A DNA stretch of 64,000 nucleotides. It comes from Alkalihalobacillus deserti (lineage in GTDB: Bacteria > Bacillota > Bacilli > Bacillales > Bacillaceae_D). The stretch is from assembly GCF_020734105.1 (NCBI RefSeq), contig NZ_JAJAFR010000005.1, positions 62,001 through 126,000 of the forward strand, in the 5' to 3' direction. A program made the translations under genes and the position numbers. How positions within the stretch are numbered: the first letter of the stretch is position 1; the number at the start of each line of letters is the position of its first letter. This document shows positions 23,030 through 32,319 of this stretch, piece by piece. The notes under the pieces were generated by a model that saw only the letters and a program-made list of their open reading frames with translations, was not told where the DNA came from and searched no databases.

Positions 23030-23425
23030 CCCTTGCAAATTGGAATAGGCTTTATAGTTTGGATAGATAGGGAGGCTTCGCTTCGTATCTTTTTTACGAA
23101 TCCAAAGACAAAGAAATTAATTGTGGAGAACAGCCTCTTACTTTTCCTTCATAAAAATAAGGGGAGAAACAAGCTTCGAAAAATAGTATTGAACCAAGCC
23201 AAATTAAGTTGGAGTTAACAGAACATTCCTTAGTTAATGATGAAGATGAGATGAGTCATTAAGAAACTAACTTCACTACGGAAAGCAGGTTTTGAAATAG
23301 CGTTAGATAATCTTACGATGTAAGTATTTGCTTGTACTTCCTGTTGATAAGATCAAGATCGCTAAAGCTTTTATTCAAAATCTTTCTCGTGACTCTAAAA
23401 CAAACGATTGAAAAATGGAAAAGTG
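23030..23425 (+). pseudogene. EAL-domain (c-di-GMP phosphodiesterase) remnant
   Basis: Shifted plus-strand frames give KIVLNQAKL, then KLELTEHSLVNDEDEMS, TSLRKAGFEIALDN, and LPVDKIKIAKAFIQNLSRDS followed by KTN and stop. In order these match the middle and C-terminal part of an EAL domain. The usual DFGTGYSS segment is deleted after ALDN. Multiple frameshifts make it non-functional. The rest of the gap up to 23625 shows no gene. The loss of an EAL enzyme near a sin locus is noteworthy. Confidence 0.65.
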
Positions 23426-23625
23426 TTAGCCAAAACTGATCTTACGCTGGATGAAAGCTGATAGGGGGGTTTTTGCTTTTGCTAAAAAGGAATAGTAAGT
23501 TATGATAAGCAAAGACTATTTCAAACTTAGTTAGAGTGTATAGGCAGAGTTAGTAACAAAAGGAGCTTATCCACTCTTTTTCAGGTACATACTATTAGAT
23601 AAAAATTAAAGTGATTGGAGATTAT

Positions 23626-24825
23626 ATGAGACCAAATATAACGTTATCGATCAAAAAACAAGCTGCAGAGAAAATAAAAAAAGGCTTTCCATTAATTGAA
23701 GCATCATCACTACGCTTAGGACTCCCGCAGATAGAGGAAGGCTCGATTGTTCAATTGCATGATGAATCTGGAGTTTTTATTGGAAAGGGCTATTATGGCA
23801 AACAAAACAAGGGAATTGGTTGGGTTTTAACGAAAAACGAAACGGAAAAGATTGATAGTGATTTTTTTGTGAATCGTATTAAGAGCGCATTAGTACAAAG
23901 AAAAGACTTGTTTCAGGACTCAGCAACAACAGCTTTCCGCCTTTTTAATGGGGAAGGAGATGGAATAGGTGGTTTAACGATAGACTATTATGATGAGTTC
24001 TATGTCTTTACTTGGTACAGTGAAGGAATTTACGAGTTTCGAAGTGATCTATACGAAGCATTTCAAAAGGTAAGTTCGTTTAAGGGGATTTATGAGAAAA
24101 AGCGCTTTGCCAGTAAAGGTGAATATGTAGAGGATGATGATTTTGTCATGGGTGAACGTGGAAAGTTTCCGTTGCTTATTAAAGAAAATCATATCGAGTT
24201 TGCTGTTTATTTGAACGATGGCCCGATGGTCGGTGTATTTCTAGATCAAAGAGAGGTAAGAAACCGGATTAAAGAAACGTATGCAAAAGGAAAAACAGTC
24301 CTTAATACGTTCTCTTATACCGGTGCTTTTTCGGTGGCTGCTGCCTTAGGGGGAGCTGTCAAAACAACGAGTGTAGACTTGGCGAAAAGGAGTTTACCTA
24401 AAACAATTGAGCAGTTTAGTGTTAATAAGATTGACTATGAAGCACAAGACATCGTTGTCATGGATGTATTTAATTATTTTAAGTATGCAAAAAAGAAAGA
24501 AAGGGTGTTTGATTTAGTAATATTAGATCCCCCGAGTTTTGCTAGATCGAAAAAACACACGTTTAGTGCAGCAAAAGATTATACAGGGTTGCTACAAGAA
24601 GCTATAGCAATAACGGAAAAGGATGGTGTCATTGTTGCATCGACAAATTGTAGTACATTTAATATGGCTAAATTTCATAAGTTTATCAAAGAGGCTTTTC
24701 AGAACGAACGGTTAAACTATGAAATAGTTGAACAATTTACATTGCCTCAAGATTTTAAAACAACGAAAGCTTTCTCAGAAGGAAACTATTTAAAAGTAGT
24801 TTTCATCAGGGTGAAAGGTCGGTAA
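23626..24825 (+). CDS. Class I SAM-dependent rRNA methyltransferase, RlmI-like
   Basis: 399 aa from the ATG at 23626 (TTGGAG 5 nt upstream). The N-terminal ~80 residues form a PUA-like RNA-binding domain, the middle a RlmI EEHEE domain, and about 210-399 the Rossmann methyltransferase. SAM motifs are visible in NTFSYTGAFSVAAALGG (motif I), VDLAKRSL, and LDPPSFARSKK, the DPPS/NPPY-type motif IV. Related enzymes make m5C in 23S rRNA (RlmI at C1962); Bacillus YwbD is the closest named relative. Exact target not proven. Monocistronic. Confidence 0.87.
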   Translation: MRPNITLSIKKQAAEKIKKGFPLIEASSLRLGLPQIEEGSIVQLHDESGVFIGKGYYGKQNKGIGWVLTKNETEKIDSDFFVNRIKSALVQRKDLFQDSATTAFRLFNGEGDGIGGLTIDYYDEFYVFTWYSEGIYEFRSDLYEAFQKVSSFKGIYEKKRFASKGEYVEDDDFVMGERGKFPLLIKENHIEFAVYLNDGPMVGVFLDQREVRNRIKETYAKGKTVLNTFSYTGAFSVAAALGGAVKTTSVDLAKRSLPKTIEQFSVNKIDYEAQDIVVMDVFNYFKYAKKKERVFDLVILDPPSFARSKKHTFSAAKDYTGLLQEAIAITEKDGVIVASTNCSTFNMAKFHKFIKEAFQNERLNYEIVEQFTLPQDFKTTKAFSEGNYLKVVFIRVKGR

Positions 24826-24865
24826 CCTGTAAGTTGTTAAAGTAATACGATGAGTATATTTAAAG

Positions 24866-24975
24866 GCTTTCTAGGGTTCCGCGGTTTTAACAACCGGACT
24901 GGTCCGAGAGAGAGCACATAGCTCTCATGAATTTAGTAGAGTTCTATGGACACGGAGGGAAAAGCCCGGGAGGTA
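24866..24975 (+). ncRNA. Guanidine-I riboswitch (ykkC class) aptamer
   Basis: CTAGGGTTCCG at 24871, CTGGTCCGAGAGAG at 24899 and ACACGGAGGGAAAAGCCCGG at 24950 are the conserved blocks of the ykkC/guanidine-I aptamer, in the correct order and spacing. It lies in the leader of two SMR exporter genes, the commonest target of this class. Guanidine binding should prevent the downstream terminator and switch on export. Confidence 0.95.
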
Positions 24976-25010
24976 CTGTCATTTTGATGATAGGACGTTC
25001 CGGCTTTTTT
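24961..25010 (+). terminator. Riboswitch expression-platform terminator
   Basis: AAAGCCCGGGA, which is also the 3' side of the aptamer, can pair with TTCCGGCTTT, followed by TTTTTT. The overlap of aptamer and terminator strands explains the ligand-ON logic. Confidence 0.85.
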
Positions 25011-25031
25011 GTTACTACGGAGGGGATTAGG

Positions 25032-25382
25032 ATGCAAACAAAGAAACAATGGGCTTGGCTAGTGTTAGTCGTTGCAGCTGGATTTGAAGTAGGGTGGGTT
25101 GTTGGACTCAAGTATGCGACTACATCGAGCGAATGGGTCGCAACGATACTAGCGATTGTGATCAGTTTCATTTTGTTAATTTGGACAGGGAGAAGGTTAG
25201 CAGTTGGGACGGCATATGCCGTGTTTGTTGGACTAGGAACAGTTGGGACAGCATTGGTTGATCATTTCATTTTCTCAGAACCTATGAATCGGGCAACGGT
25301 TTTATTTATTGTTATCTTGCTCATTGGGGTTGTTGGTTTGAAGGTAACAACGCAAGCGAAGGTGGAAGAGAAGGAGGTCTAA
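25032..25382 (+). CDS. ykkC: SMR guanidinium exporter subunit (YkkC/Gdx type)
   Basis: 116 aa from the ATG at 25032 (GGAGGGG 6 nt upstream). Four membrane segments, with the SMR glutamate in AAGFEVGWVVGLKYA. Heteromeric small multidrug-resistance proteins of this type export guanidinium in exchange for protons. The leader carries a guanidine-I riboswitch. ykkD starts 5 nt after this stop and should supply the second subunit. Confidence 0.94.
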   Translation: MQTKKQWAWLVLVVAAGFEVGWVVGLKYATTSSEWVATILAIVISFILLIWTGRRLAVGTAYAVFVGLGTVGTALVDHFIFSEPMNRATVLFIVILLIGVVGLKVTTQAKVEEKEV

Positions 25383-25387
25383 GTAAG

Positions 25388-25702
25388 ATGGAGTGGCTTT
25401 TTATAGTCCTTGCAGGTTTGTTTGAAATGGCAGGCGTAGCGATGATTAGTCAGTTTAATCAAAAACGTGGATTGTTACAATTAACCTATTTAATTGGAGC
25501 GTTTGGAATGAGTTTTTTCTTTTTATCGCTGGCGATGGTCGTCCTCCCGATGGCGACAGCTTATGCCGTTTGGACGGGGATTGGTGCTGCAGGAGGTGTG
25601 CTTATCGGGATGTTTTTCTATGGTGAGTCGAAAAACTGGAAGAGAGTGGTGTTCTTAAGTTTAATTGTGCTCTCAGCAGTTGGGTTAAAAGTGGTATCTT
25701 AA
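25388..25702 (+). CDS. ykkD: SMR guanidinium exporter subunit (YkkD type)
   Basis: 104 aa, four membrane segments, essential Glu in LAGLFEMAGVAMISQF, and the conserved ATAYAVWTGIGAAG segment of TM3. It lies 5 nt after ykkC, with AAGGAGG overlapping the ykkC 3' end. Together they form the paired guanidinium/proton antiporter under the riboswitch. Confidence 0.94.
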   Translation: MEWLFIVLAGLFEMAGVAMISQFNQKRGLLQLTYLIGAFGMSFFFLSLAMVVLPMATAYAVWTGIGAAGGVLIGMFFYGESKNWKRVVFLSLIVLSAVGLKVVS

Positions 25703-25717
25703 TAAATTTTATAATGA

Positions 25718-25764
25718 CGTAAGGACTGTCTCATTCCTTACGCCATCTCTCAGATGTGAGATGG
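25718..25764. terminator. Twin hairpins after ykkCD
   Basis: CGTAAGGA / TCCTTACG and CCATCTC / GAGATGG back to back, 15 nt after ykkD. There is no strong T-tract. Confidence 0.5.
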
Positions 25765-25808
25765 TTAAAGACAATGATACCTTTTTAAATCTCCCTAATA
25801 ATCAGAAA

Positions 25809-25824
25809 TGTTTCACGTGAAACA
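25809..25824. promoter_or_regulatory. parS: Canonical chromosomal parS site
   Basis: TGTTTCACGTGAAACA, a perfect 16-bp palindrome identical to the consensus bound by ParB/Spo0J in Bacillus. It is intergenic, 80 bp before topB. Such sites load ParB-CTP clamps and SMC and cluster around the origin, which places this window on the chromosome in the origin-proximal part. Confidence 0.93.
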
Positions 25825-25904
25825 GGAGGCAAGGAGAGGCGATTTCTTTTTTGTGACGAGGGTGCTATCATTGAAAGAATAAGAGGTTTGGAAAGGATGT
25901 TCTC

Positions 25905-28094
25905 ATGCAAAAGTCAGTTATATTAGCCGAAAAGCCATCCGTTGCGCGTGATATCGCACGTGTATTAAATTGCGGGAGAAAAGGTAATGGTTTTATTGAA
26001 GGAGACAAATACGTTGTCACATGGGCGCTTGGACACTTAGTGACACTAGCAGAACCTGAAAGTTATGGAGAGAAATATAAAACGTGGAAGCTTGAAGACT
26101 TACCGATGCTACCGTCCAAGTTGCAGTTAGTTGTTATGAAACAAACGAGCAAGCAGTTCCATGTCGTGAAGGCACAACTGCAACGTAAAGATGTGAAAGA
26201 GATTATTATTGCAACCGATGCGGGGCGGGAAGGAGAACTCGTTGCGAGGTGGATTTTGGCGAAGGCACATGTTCAAAAACCATTAAAACGTTTATGGATT
26301 TCGTCGGTAACGGACCGTGCGATAAAAGAAGGATTTCAAAAGCTTAAAGACGCTAAAGCGTATGAAGGCTTATATCATTCTGCAGTGGCAAGATCTGAAG
26401 CAGATTGGTATGTAGGGATGAATGGCACAAGAGCGTTGACGACAAAATTCAATGCACAACTGTCTTGTGGCCGTGTGCAAACACCTACTCTTGCGATGAT
26501 TGAAAAAAGAGAACGAGATATTCGAAATTTTAAGCCAGTTTCTTTTCAAGAATTGGTCGTTGATACGAAAAAAGGCATCACCTTTCATTGGATCGACAAC
26601 AAGACGAATGAAAGAAGAATTTTTGATTTAGAAAAAGGACCGAAAATACGCGAGAACATGTCTAAAGGAGTGGTGAATGTAATCGATATCAAAACGGTTC
26701 GTAAACAAACATCGGCACCACTTCTATATGATTTAACGGAGTTACAAAGAGAAGCGAACAAGTTGTTTGGTTATTCTGCTAAAGAAACCCTTTCGATCTT
26801 ACAACGTTTATATGAACAACATAAAGTGCTTACATATCCTCGAACCGATTCGAAGTTTTTATCTTCAGATATGGTGGAGACATTGGTAGAACGAATTGAA
26901 GCCTGTGATATTCAGCCGTTCCGCAAAGTAGTTTCCAAATTAAATGGCGTGAAAATCAGCAAGCAACTTTCTTGTATTAACGATCAAAAAGTTTCTGATC
27001 ATCACGCGATCATTCCAACGGAGCAATCACCGAGTCCTACTGCTCTTGGTGAAAAGGAAACAAAGATCTATCGTTTAGTTGTTCGGAGGTTTTTAGCCGT
27101 CTTCTTTGATGCCTATCAATATGACCAAACAACGATTACAGCGACACTTGCAAAAGAGCAAGTAGTGGCAAAAGGCAAAAGAATGACGGACTTAGGCTGG
27201 CAAATTGTTTATAGAGACGATTACTCGCAGAAGCCGACTGATAAGGCAGGGGACCTTCATTTGCCTGTTGTTGAAGTAGGGGAGGAATTGTCAGTAATAA
27301 AGGTCGAGCTAACTTCAGGACTAACACAACCACCAGCGCGTTTAACAGAAGGAACGCTTCTTTCTGCAATGGAACGACCAATGGCTTATCTGGAAAATCA
27401 AAACAAAGAATTAGCAGACACGCTAGGTAAAACGGGTGGAATAGGGACTGTTGCGACTCGAGCAGATATCATTGAAAAGCTATTAAATAACCATTTAGTT
27501 GAAAAACGTGATAAATATTTGCACATGACGAAAAAGGGTCAGCAGTTACTCGATCTCGTGCCAACTGATTTGCAATCACCTGCTTTAACGGCAGAGTGGG
27601 AGTTAAAGCTAGAAAAAATTGCAACTGGAAAGCTAGATAAAGCTGTTTTTGTGAAAGAAATGAAAGAATATGCAATAAATATTGTCAATTCAATTAAGCA
27701 GAGCGATAAGTTGTTTAAGCATGATAATGTGACGGGAAGTCCGTGCCCTGAATGCGGTAAGCTTTTGCTTGAAGTGAAATCAAAACATGGGAAAAGACGT
27801 GTTTGTCAGGATCCAGTCTGTGGCTACAAGAAAAACATTTCAAAAATAACAAACGCACGCTGTCCTAAATGCAAGAAAAAGCTAGAGATTTGGGGCGAGG
27901 GGGAAGGCCAAACATTCGCATGCGTCTGTGGGCATCGTGAAAAACTTTCAACATTCCAAGAAAAACGCAAAGATAATCAAAATAAAAAAGTTTCAAAAAG
28001 AGAAGTATCCAACTATATAAAGCAGCAAAACAATAAAGAGGAATTTACTAATACAGCATTGGCCGATGCATTGGCTAAGTTGAAAAAACAGTGA
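25905..28094 (+). CDS. topB: DNA topoisomerase III
   Basis: 729 aa. Type IA topoisomerase: the Toprim domain starts at ILAEKPSVARDIARVL, with the acidic metal motif in ATDAGREGELVARW. The catalytic tyrosine is Tyr311 in KVLTYPRTDSKFL. The C-terminal part from about 610 has zinc-ribbon cysteine motifs (CPECGK, CQDPVCGYKK, CPKCKK, CVCGH). It decatenates replication intermediates. ATG at 25905 follows GGAAAGGATG. Length matches B. subtilis TopB (727 aa). Monocistronic, with a parS site in its upstream region. Confidence 0.96.
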   Translation: MQKSVILAEKPSVARDIARVLNCGRKGNGFIEGDKYVVTWALGHLVTLAEPESYGEKYKTWKLEDLPMLPSKLQLVVMKQTSKQFHVVKAQLQRKDVKEIIIATDAGREGELVARWILAKAHVQKPLKRLWISSVTDRAIKEGFQKLKDAKAYEGLYHSAVARSEADWYVGMNGTRALTTKFNAQLSCGRVQTPTLAMIEKRERDIRNFKPVSFQELVVDTKKGITFHWIDNKTNERRIFDLEKGPKIRENMSKGVVNVIDIKTVRKQTSAPLLYDLTELQREANKLFGYSAKETLSILQRLYEQHKVLTYPRTDSKFLSSDMVETLVERIEACDIQPFRKVVSKLNGVKISKQLSCINDQKVSDHHAIIPTEQSPSPTALGEKETKIYRLVVRRFLAVFFDAYQYDQTTITATLAKEQVVAKGKRMTDLGWQIVYRDDYSQKPTDKAGDLHLPVVEVGEELSVIKVELTSGLTQPPARLTEGTLLSAMERPMAYLENQNKELADTLGKTGGIGTVATRADIIEKLLNNHLVEKRDKYLHMTKKGQQLLDLVPTDLQSPALTAEWELKLEKIATGKLDKAVFVKEMKEYAINIVNSIKQSDKLFKHDNVTGSPCPECGKLLLEVKSKHGKRRVCQDPVCGYKKNISKITNARCPKCKKKLEIWGEGEGQTFACVCGHREKLSTFQEKRKDNQNKKVSKREVSNYIKQQNNKEEFTNTALADALAKLKKQ

Positions 28095-28165
28095 TTTTGT
28101 GTCATAAGAGGGTTGTTTGATTTCGACGACATTCATGGATAACATAGGACGAATGATTAATCAAA

Positions 28166-28185
28166 TTTCACTGATATCAGTGAAA
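28166..28185. repeat. 20-bp perfect palindrome
   Basis: TTTCACTGATATCAGTGAAA in the 300-bp gap between convergent topB and the Rieske oxidoreductase gene. Could be a regulator site or cruciform; no known operator is recognised. Confidence 0.5.
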
Positions 28186-28252
28186 ATGTCGCTAGTAAAT
28201 CCGGTTTGCGATTAAATTGCGAAAATGGCAATGTCTTAATGTTTAACCCAAT

Positions 28253-28287
28253 AAAACAAGAACCTCCACAAGGCGTGGGGGTTCTTG
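28253..28287 (-). terminator. Terminator between convergent topB and yhfW-like gene
   Basis: CAAGAACCTCCAC / GTGGGGGTTCTTG stem. The U-tract reads on the minus strand (GTTTTATT). Confidence 0.7.
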
Positions 28288-28390
28288 GCGATTAGAAACC
28301 AAAATGAACGAGTTGGTTTAGCTGCTTCATAAAAATGTTAAATGTTAAGTATTATAGGCCCGGAAAGGAGTAGAGCCGTTTGAAACGGAC

Positions 28391-29926
28391 TTACAACTTT
28401 TTTAAAGGCTTTTTTGCAGGACCTTCTAACACATCACCGCTAGGAGAATAGCGGGACCCATGGCAAGGGCAATCCCATGAACGGTCGCCATCATTCCAAT
28501 GTACTTCACACCCCATATGCGTACAGGTTGTGTCGACAACATGAAGTTGTCCTTCAGAATCGCGATAAGCACCTGCCCGTTTACCATTAACGGTCACGAC
28601 GGCAGCTTCGTCTTTTTTGACATCATCAGGATGTTTCTCATTTTTGTCAAATTTACCTTTAAGTAATTGCTTTGCCACATCTGCATTATGAGTAATGAAA
28701 TGCTTAACGCTTGGGTCAGCAATAAAGCGAGAAGGGCGGTAAAGGGATTCATACCGATTCTCACGTTTTAATATGAGATCACTTAATAACAGCCCAGCCA
28801 TCGTTCCATTTGTCATCCCCCACTTACGATAACCTGATGCGACAAAGATATTTTGATGCATACGGGAAACTTTCCCAATGTAGGGAACTTTATCAAGCGT
28901 CACCATATCTTGAGTTGACCAGCGGTATTCGATGTTGAGATCTGAAAACAGTTCCATTCCATATTGTTCTAAAGCATCATAATGGTATTTTGTATTAATT
29001 CCTTGTCCAGTTTTATGTTCTTCACCGCCAATTAAAGCAAGCTTTTCCCCGTCTTGCATCGTATAGCGTAAGGAACGTGAAGGAGAGTCAACATTTAAAT
29101 ACATGCCATCTGGACATTCACCTTTAGGTACTTTAGCAGCTAAAATATAAGAACGTTCGACATGCAATCTAGAAAAATAAAGGCCACCACCATCATAAAA
29201 TGGGAAATGAGAAGCGACAACAACGGAGTTTGCTGTTACCTTAGAGCCACCTCTAGTCAAGACTGTTGGTTGATTACCTTCCTTTATGTCTTCTGCGACA
29301 GTATGTTCGAAAATAAATCCACCGTTTTCTTTAATTTTTCCAACTAAATAAGATAGGTATTTAAGTGGATGAAACTGCGCTTGCCCTTTCATGACAAGAG
29401 CGGCTTTTACAGGTAGATTCAAAGGGATTGTTTGAACAAGCTCTCCTTTAATTCCTAGTTGCTTATAAGCTTCAAATTCATTTTGTAGCTTATTGACACC
29501 CGTGTTCATGGTCGTGTACAAATACGCATCTTCATTGGAGAAGTCACAATCGATTTTTTTGTCTTGAACAAGGTTCTGAATGAATGCCATCGCATCTGTC
29601 GCGGCATCATAGTATAGCTTTGCTTTTTCCTTGCCTAAATGAGAGGTCAATTCATCGTAAATAGCGCCGTGTTGAGCCGTTATTTTTGCTGTTGTGTGTC
29701 CGGTTGTTCCGTTTAGAAGGACGTCAGCTTCTACTAAAGCTATTTTCAATCCTTCCTCAGAAAGACGATAGGCTGTTGTAATTCCAGATATGCCACCACC
29801 GACAATGACAACATCAACATCGAGATCTTCCTCTAAAGTAGGAAAGCTCTCTACATCAAAGGAGTCGCGCCAGTAAGGCTCAGGTTGTTCAGGCATTGTA
29901 GAATTCATTAAAATATATTCATCCAT
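28391..29926 (-). CDS. yhfW: FAD-dependent oxidoreductase with C-terminal Rieske domain (YhfW-like)
   Basis: 511 aa, ATG at 29926 (GGAGG 6 nt upstream). About residues 35-400 form a DadA-type FAD domain with the dinucleotide fold VDVVIVGGGISGITTAYRLS and the GHTTAKITAQHG segment. The last ~80 residues are a Rieske [2Fe-2S] domain: Cys-x-His in TCTHMGCEVHWN and Cys-x2-His in DCPCHGSRYSPSG. The architecture equals B. subtilis YhfW. Electron donor and substrate are unknown. No partner genes adjoin it. Confidence 0.88.
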   Translation of the reverse strand: MDEYILMNSTMPEQPEPYWRDSFDVESFPTLEEDLDVDVVIVGGGISGITTAYRLSEEGLKIALVEADVLLNGTTGHTTAKITAQHGAIYDELTSHLGKEKAKLYYDAATDAMAFIQNLVQDKKIDCDFSNEDAYLYTTMNTGVNKLQNEFEAYKQLGIKGELVQTIPLNLPVKAALVMKGQAQFHPLKYLSYLVGKIKENGGFIFEHTVAEDIKEGNQPTVLTRGGSKVTANSVVVASHFPFYDGGGLYFSRLHVERSYILAAKVPKGECPDGMYLNVDSPSRSLRYTMQDGEKLALIGGEEHKTGQGINTKYHYDALEQYGMELFSDLNIEYRWSTQDMVTLDKVPYIGKVSRMHQNIFVASGYRKWGMTNGTMAGLLLSDLILKRENRYESLYRPSRFIADPSVKHFITHNADVAKQLLKGKFDKNEKHPDDVKKDEAAVVTVNGKRAGAYRDSEGQLHVVDTTCTHMGCEVHWNDGDRSWDCPCHGSRYSPSGDVLEGPAKKPLKKL

Positions 29927-30251
29927 TATGTACCTCCAAGTTAGTACGATTTCTTTTTCATAATGTAACCAATTGAGGAGAATTCATGTATTGCATTTTT
30001 TACAAGCTAGGTTTTGAAATATTTGAATAACGATTGAAGTAATCTTAAAAATGCTTATTTAATTACTTGAATATTGTGGCTTGGGTTAGTACAGAGAAGA
30101 GAGATCGATACATTTTTCTGAAAATAAGAAAGGATAACCTTGCTCTAATAAGTCAAAACACACATAAAATACAATAAGTGTTGGTAAAAAGATTAAATAA
30201 GCATGTAAGGGGACATGATAAATAAAAAGATGTGAGCAACACATCTTAGAG

Positions 30252-30371
30252 CATTACCGAGTAATTGTTCGTGATCTAAAACATGAAGCAATAATGAAAA
30301 ACTGGAGTGTATCAAAAGAAGATGTGAGTAAAATAACAAGAGGGAAACTCGTGTTCAGCAAAAAGGGTTAA
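30252..30371 (+). pseudogene. Unidentified 39-codon coding fragment upstream of cshA
   Basis: In the 620-bp gap 29927-30550 one plus-strand frame reads HYRVIVRDLKHEAIMKNWSV then SKEDVSKITRGKLVFSKKG and stop. It has protein-like composition but no start codon or ribosome site. Probably the 3' end of a lost gene; family not recognised. Nothing else is seen in the gap apart from AT-rich DNA and the cshA leader. Confidence 0.3.
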
Positions 30372-30550
30372 AGGTAAAAGGATGGAATGCAATTCTGTGA
30401 TGTTTTAAGCAGCGATAATCGTTTGTATGCATCACATTAAATTACTAAAATTTAGAAAACATATTGCATTATGCAAAAGGACATGATATTATTAAAGATG
30501 TTTTAAATTTTTAAACAAGGTGAAGATCACCAACAAAGGAGATTATATAT

Positions 30551-32053
30551 TTGGCAACTTTTTATGATTTTAACTTAGATCCCAATGTAGTTAAAGCAGT
30601 AACAGAAATGGGATTCGAAGAAGCAACACCTATTCAAACTGAGACGATTCCAACTGCATTGGAAGGAAAAGACATTATTGGGCAAGCGCAAACGGGCACA
30701 GGAAAAACAGGTGCGTTCGGTGTACCGCTAGTAAACCGTATTAATGTTGAAGAAGCACATGTTCAAGCACTTATCCTTGCCCCTACACGAGAGCTTGCGA
30801 ATCAAGTCGCAGAGTCACTCGTTACTTTTGGTAAGCATAAAGGCGTTCGTACGGTTGTCGTGTATGGTGGCCAGGACATGCGTAAACAAATCACTGATTT
30901 GAAACGCAAGCCACACGTAGTAGTGGCAACACCTGGTCGACTAATGGATCATATGAGACGTAAAACGATTCGTCTTAATGAAGTGAAGATGGTTGTTTTA
31001 GATGAAGCAGATGAAATGCTTAATATGGGCTTCATTGAAGATATTGAAACAATCTTAAAAGAAGTTCCTACAGCGCGTCAAACACTTCTATTTTCAGCGA
31101 CAATGCCGAAACGAATTGAAAAACTTGCACAGCAGTTTATGTCAAGTCCTCAATTAATTGCTGTTAAATCTTCAGAAGTAACGATGGAAAACATCGAACA
31201 GCAATATGTGGAAGTTCATGAAAAAGAAAAGTTTGATGTATTAAGCCGCTTCATGGATATTCATTCACCAGAGCTTGCGATTGTATTTGGTCGTACGAAA
31301 AGACGTGTGGACGAATTATCTGAAGCATTAATTAAGCGTGGTTACCGTGCTGAAGGAATTCATGGTGACTTAAATCAAGCAAAGCGTGATAGTGTTCTTC
31401 GTAAGTTCAAAACGGGACTAATTGATGTCCTTGTTGCAACAGACGTTGCGGCACGTGGTCTTGATATTAGTGGTGTAACTCACGTTTATAACTTTGATCT
31501 TCCGCAAGACCCAGAAAGCTATGTTCACAGAATTGGACGTACAGGTCGTGCTGGAAAATCAGGTTTAGCACTTACGTTTGCTACGCCTCGTGAAATGGAT
31601 CATGTTAAAGCAATTGAACAACTTTCTAAGAAAAAGATGGCGAAAGTTCAGAAGCCTTCTCATGAACAAGCGATTAGAGGGCAGCAAGAACTTGCTATTG
31701 AACAATTACGCTCACTTATCACAAGTGGCGAAGCAGCAAGCTATCACAAAGCTGCTAAAGATTTGCTACAAGAAACAGATGCTACAACTGCTCTTGCAGC
31801 GGCATTGAAGCTTCTTACAAAAGAACCGGATACAACTCCAGTTCGTCTAACAGGTGAAGCACCGTTACGTGTGAAAAAACGTCAAGGTAGCGGCGGCGGT
31901 ACTGGAAAACCTTACCGTGGTGGTGGTCGTCAACGTGATGATCGTCGTCGTCCTTCTTTCCGTGGCAAAGATGAGCGCAGTGGAGCACGTCGTTCAAGCG
32001 GTCAAGGCCAAGGTGGCCGTGGCGGACAGCAACGCAAATCAAAACAGGCATAG
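30551..32053 (+). CDS. cshA: DEAD-box RNA helicase CshA
   Basis: 500 aa from a TTG at 30551 (AAAGGAG 9 nt upstream). All DEAD-box motifs are present: Q motif (GFEEATPIQ), Walker [34 protein letters not shown] (LLFSATMP), ARGLDIS and [13 protein letters not shown]. The C-terminal 60 residues are basic and glycine-rich (RGG-like; [18 protein letters not shown]) for RNA binding. CshA acts in the degradosome-like network, ribosome assembly and cold adaptation. A long AT-rich leader precedes it, typical of cold-inducible helicases (inference). Monocistronic. Confidence 0.95.
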   Translation: MATFYDFNLDPNVVKAVTEMGFEEATPIQTETIPTALEGKDIIGQAQTGTGKTGAFGVPLVNRINVEEAHVQALILAPTRELANQVAESLVTFGKHKGVRTVVVYGGQDMRKQITDLKRKPHVVVATPGRLMDHMRRKTIRLNEVKMVVLDEADEMLNMGFIEDIETILKEVPTARQTLLFSATMPKRIEKLAQQFMSSPQLIAVKSSEVTMENIEQQYVEVHEKEKFDVLSRFMDIHSPELAIVFGRTKRRVDELSEALIKRGYRAEGIHGDLNQAKRDSVLRKFKTGLIDVLVATDVAARGLDISGVTHVYNFDLPQDPESYVHRIGRTGRAGKSGLALTFATPREMDHVKAIEQLSKKKMAKVQKPSHEQAIRGQQELAIEQLRSLITSGEAASYHKAAKDLLQETDATTALAAALKLLTKEPDTTPVRLTGEAPLRVKKRQGSGGGTGKPYRGGGRQRDDRRRPSFRGKDERSGARRSSGQGQGGRGGQQRKSKQA

Positions 32054-32059
32054 TTATGA

Positions 32060-32090
32060 GAAAGCTGGCGAATGCGCCAGCTTTCTTTTT
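32060..32090 (+). terminator. cshA terminator
   Basis: GAAAGCTGGCG / CGCCAGCTTTC with tetraloop AATG and TTTTT. Confidence 0.92.
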
Positions 32091-32213
32091 AATGAAATTT
32101 CTAGCTTGTATATGAAAAATAATTTATATAAAATCAAATTTTTGTAAACCTTTTCATTGCTTTAGCTATGCGGATTCTTATAAAAACAACAGTTGCATTA
32201 GTAATATTTTCTA

Positions 32214-32230
32214 TGTCAGATTATCTCACA
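32214..32230. promoter_or_regulatory. GlnR/TnrA box 1 upstream of glutamine synthetase
   Basis: TGTCAGATTATCTCACA fits TGTNAN7TNACA at every fixed position, 90 bp before the gene. Confidence 0.82.
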
Positions 32231-32282
32231 TACTTATTGCGAAAATTCCTGCAAAATCATAAAGTAAAACATAACAAGTTGA

Positions 32283-32299
32283 TGTCATAAAACATTACA
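32283..32299. promoter_or_regulatory. GlnR/TnrA box 2 upstream of glutamine synthetase
   Basis: TGTCATAAAACATTACA also fits TGTNAN7TNACA fully; it starts 69 bp downstream of box 1. A two-box arrangement is found at B. subtilis glnRA. Confidence 0.82.
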
Positions 32300-32319
32300 T
32301 GAAAAGGAAGTGTTGAGAA

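Noticed and set aside
23033..23218. Plus-strand ORF of 61 aa
   Set aside because: It is part of the decayed EAL gene read in one frame, not an independent gene.
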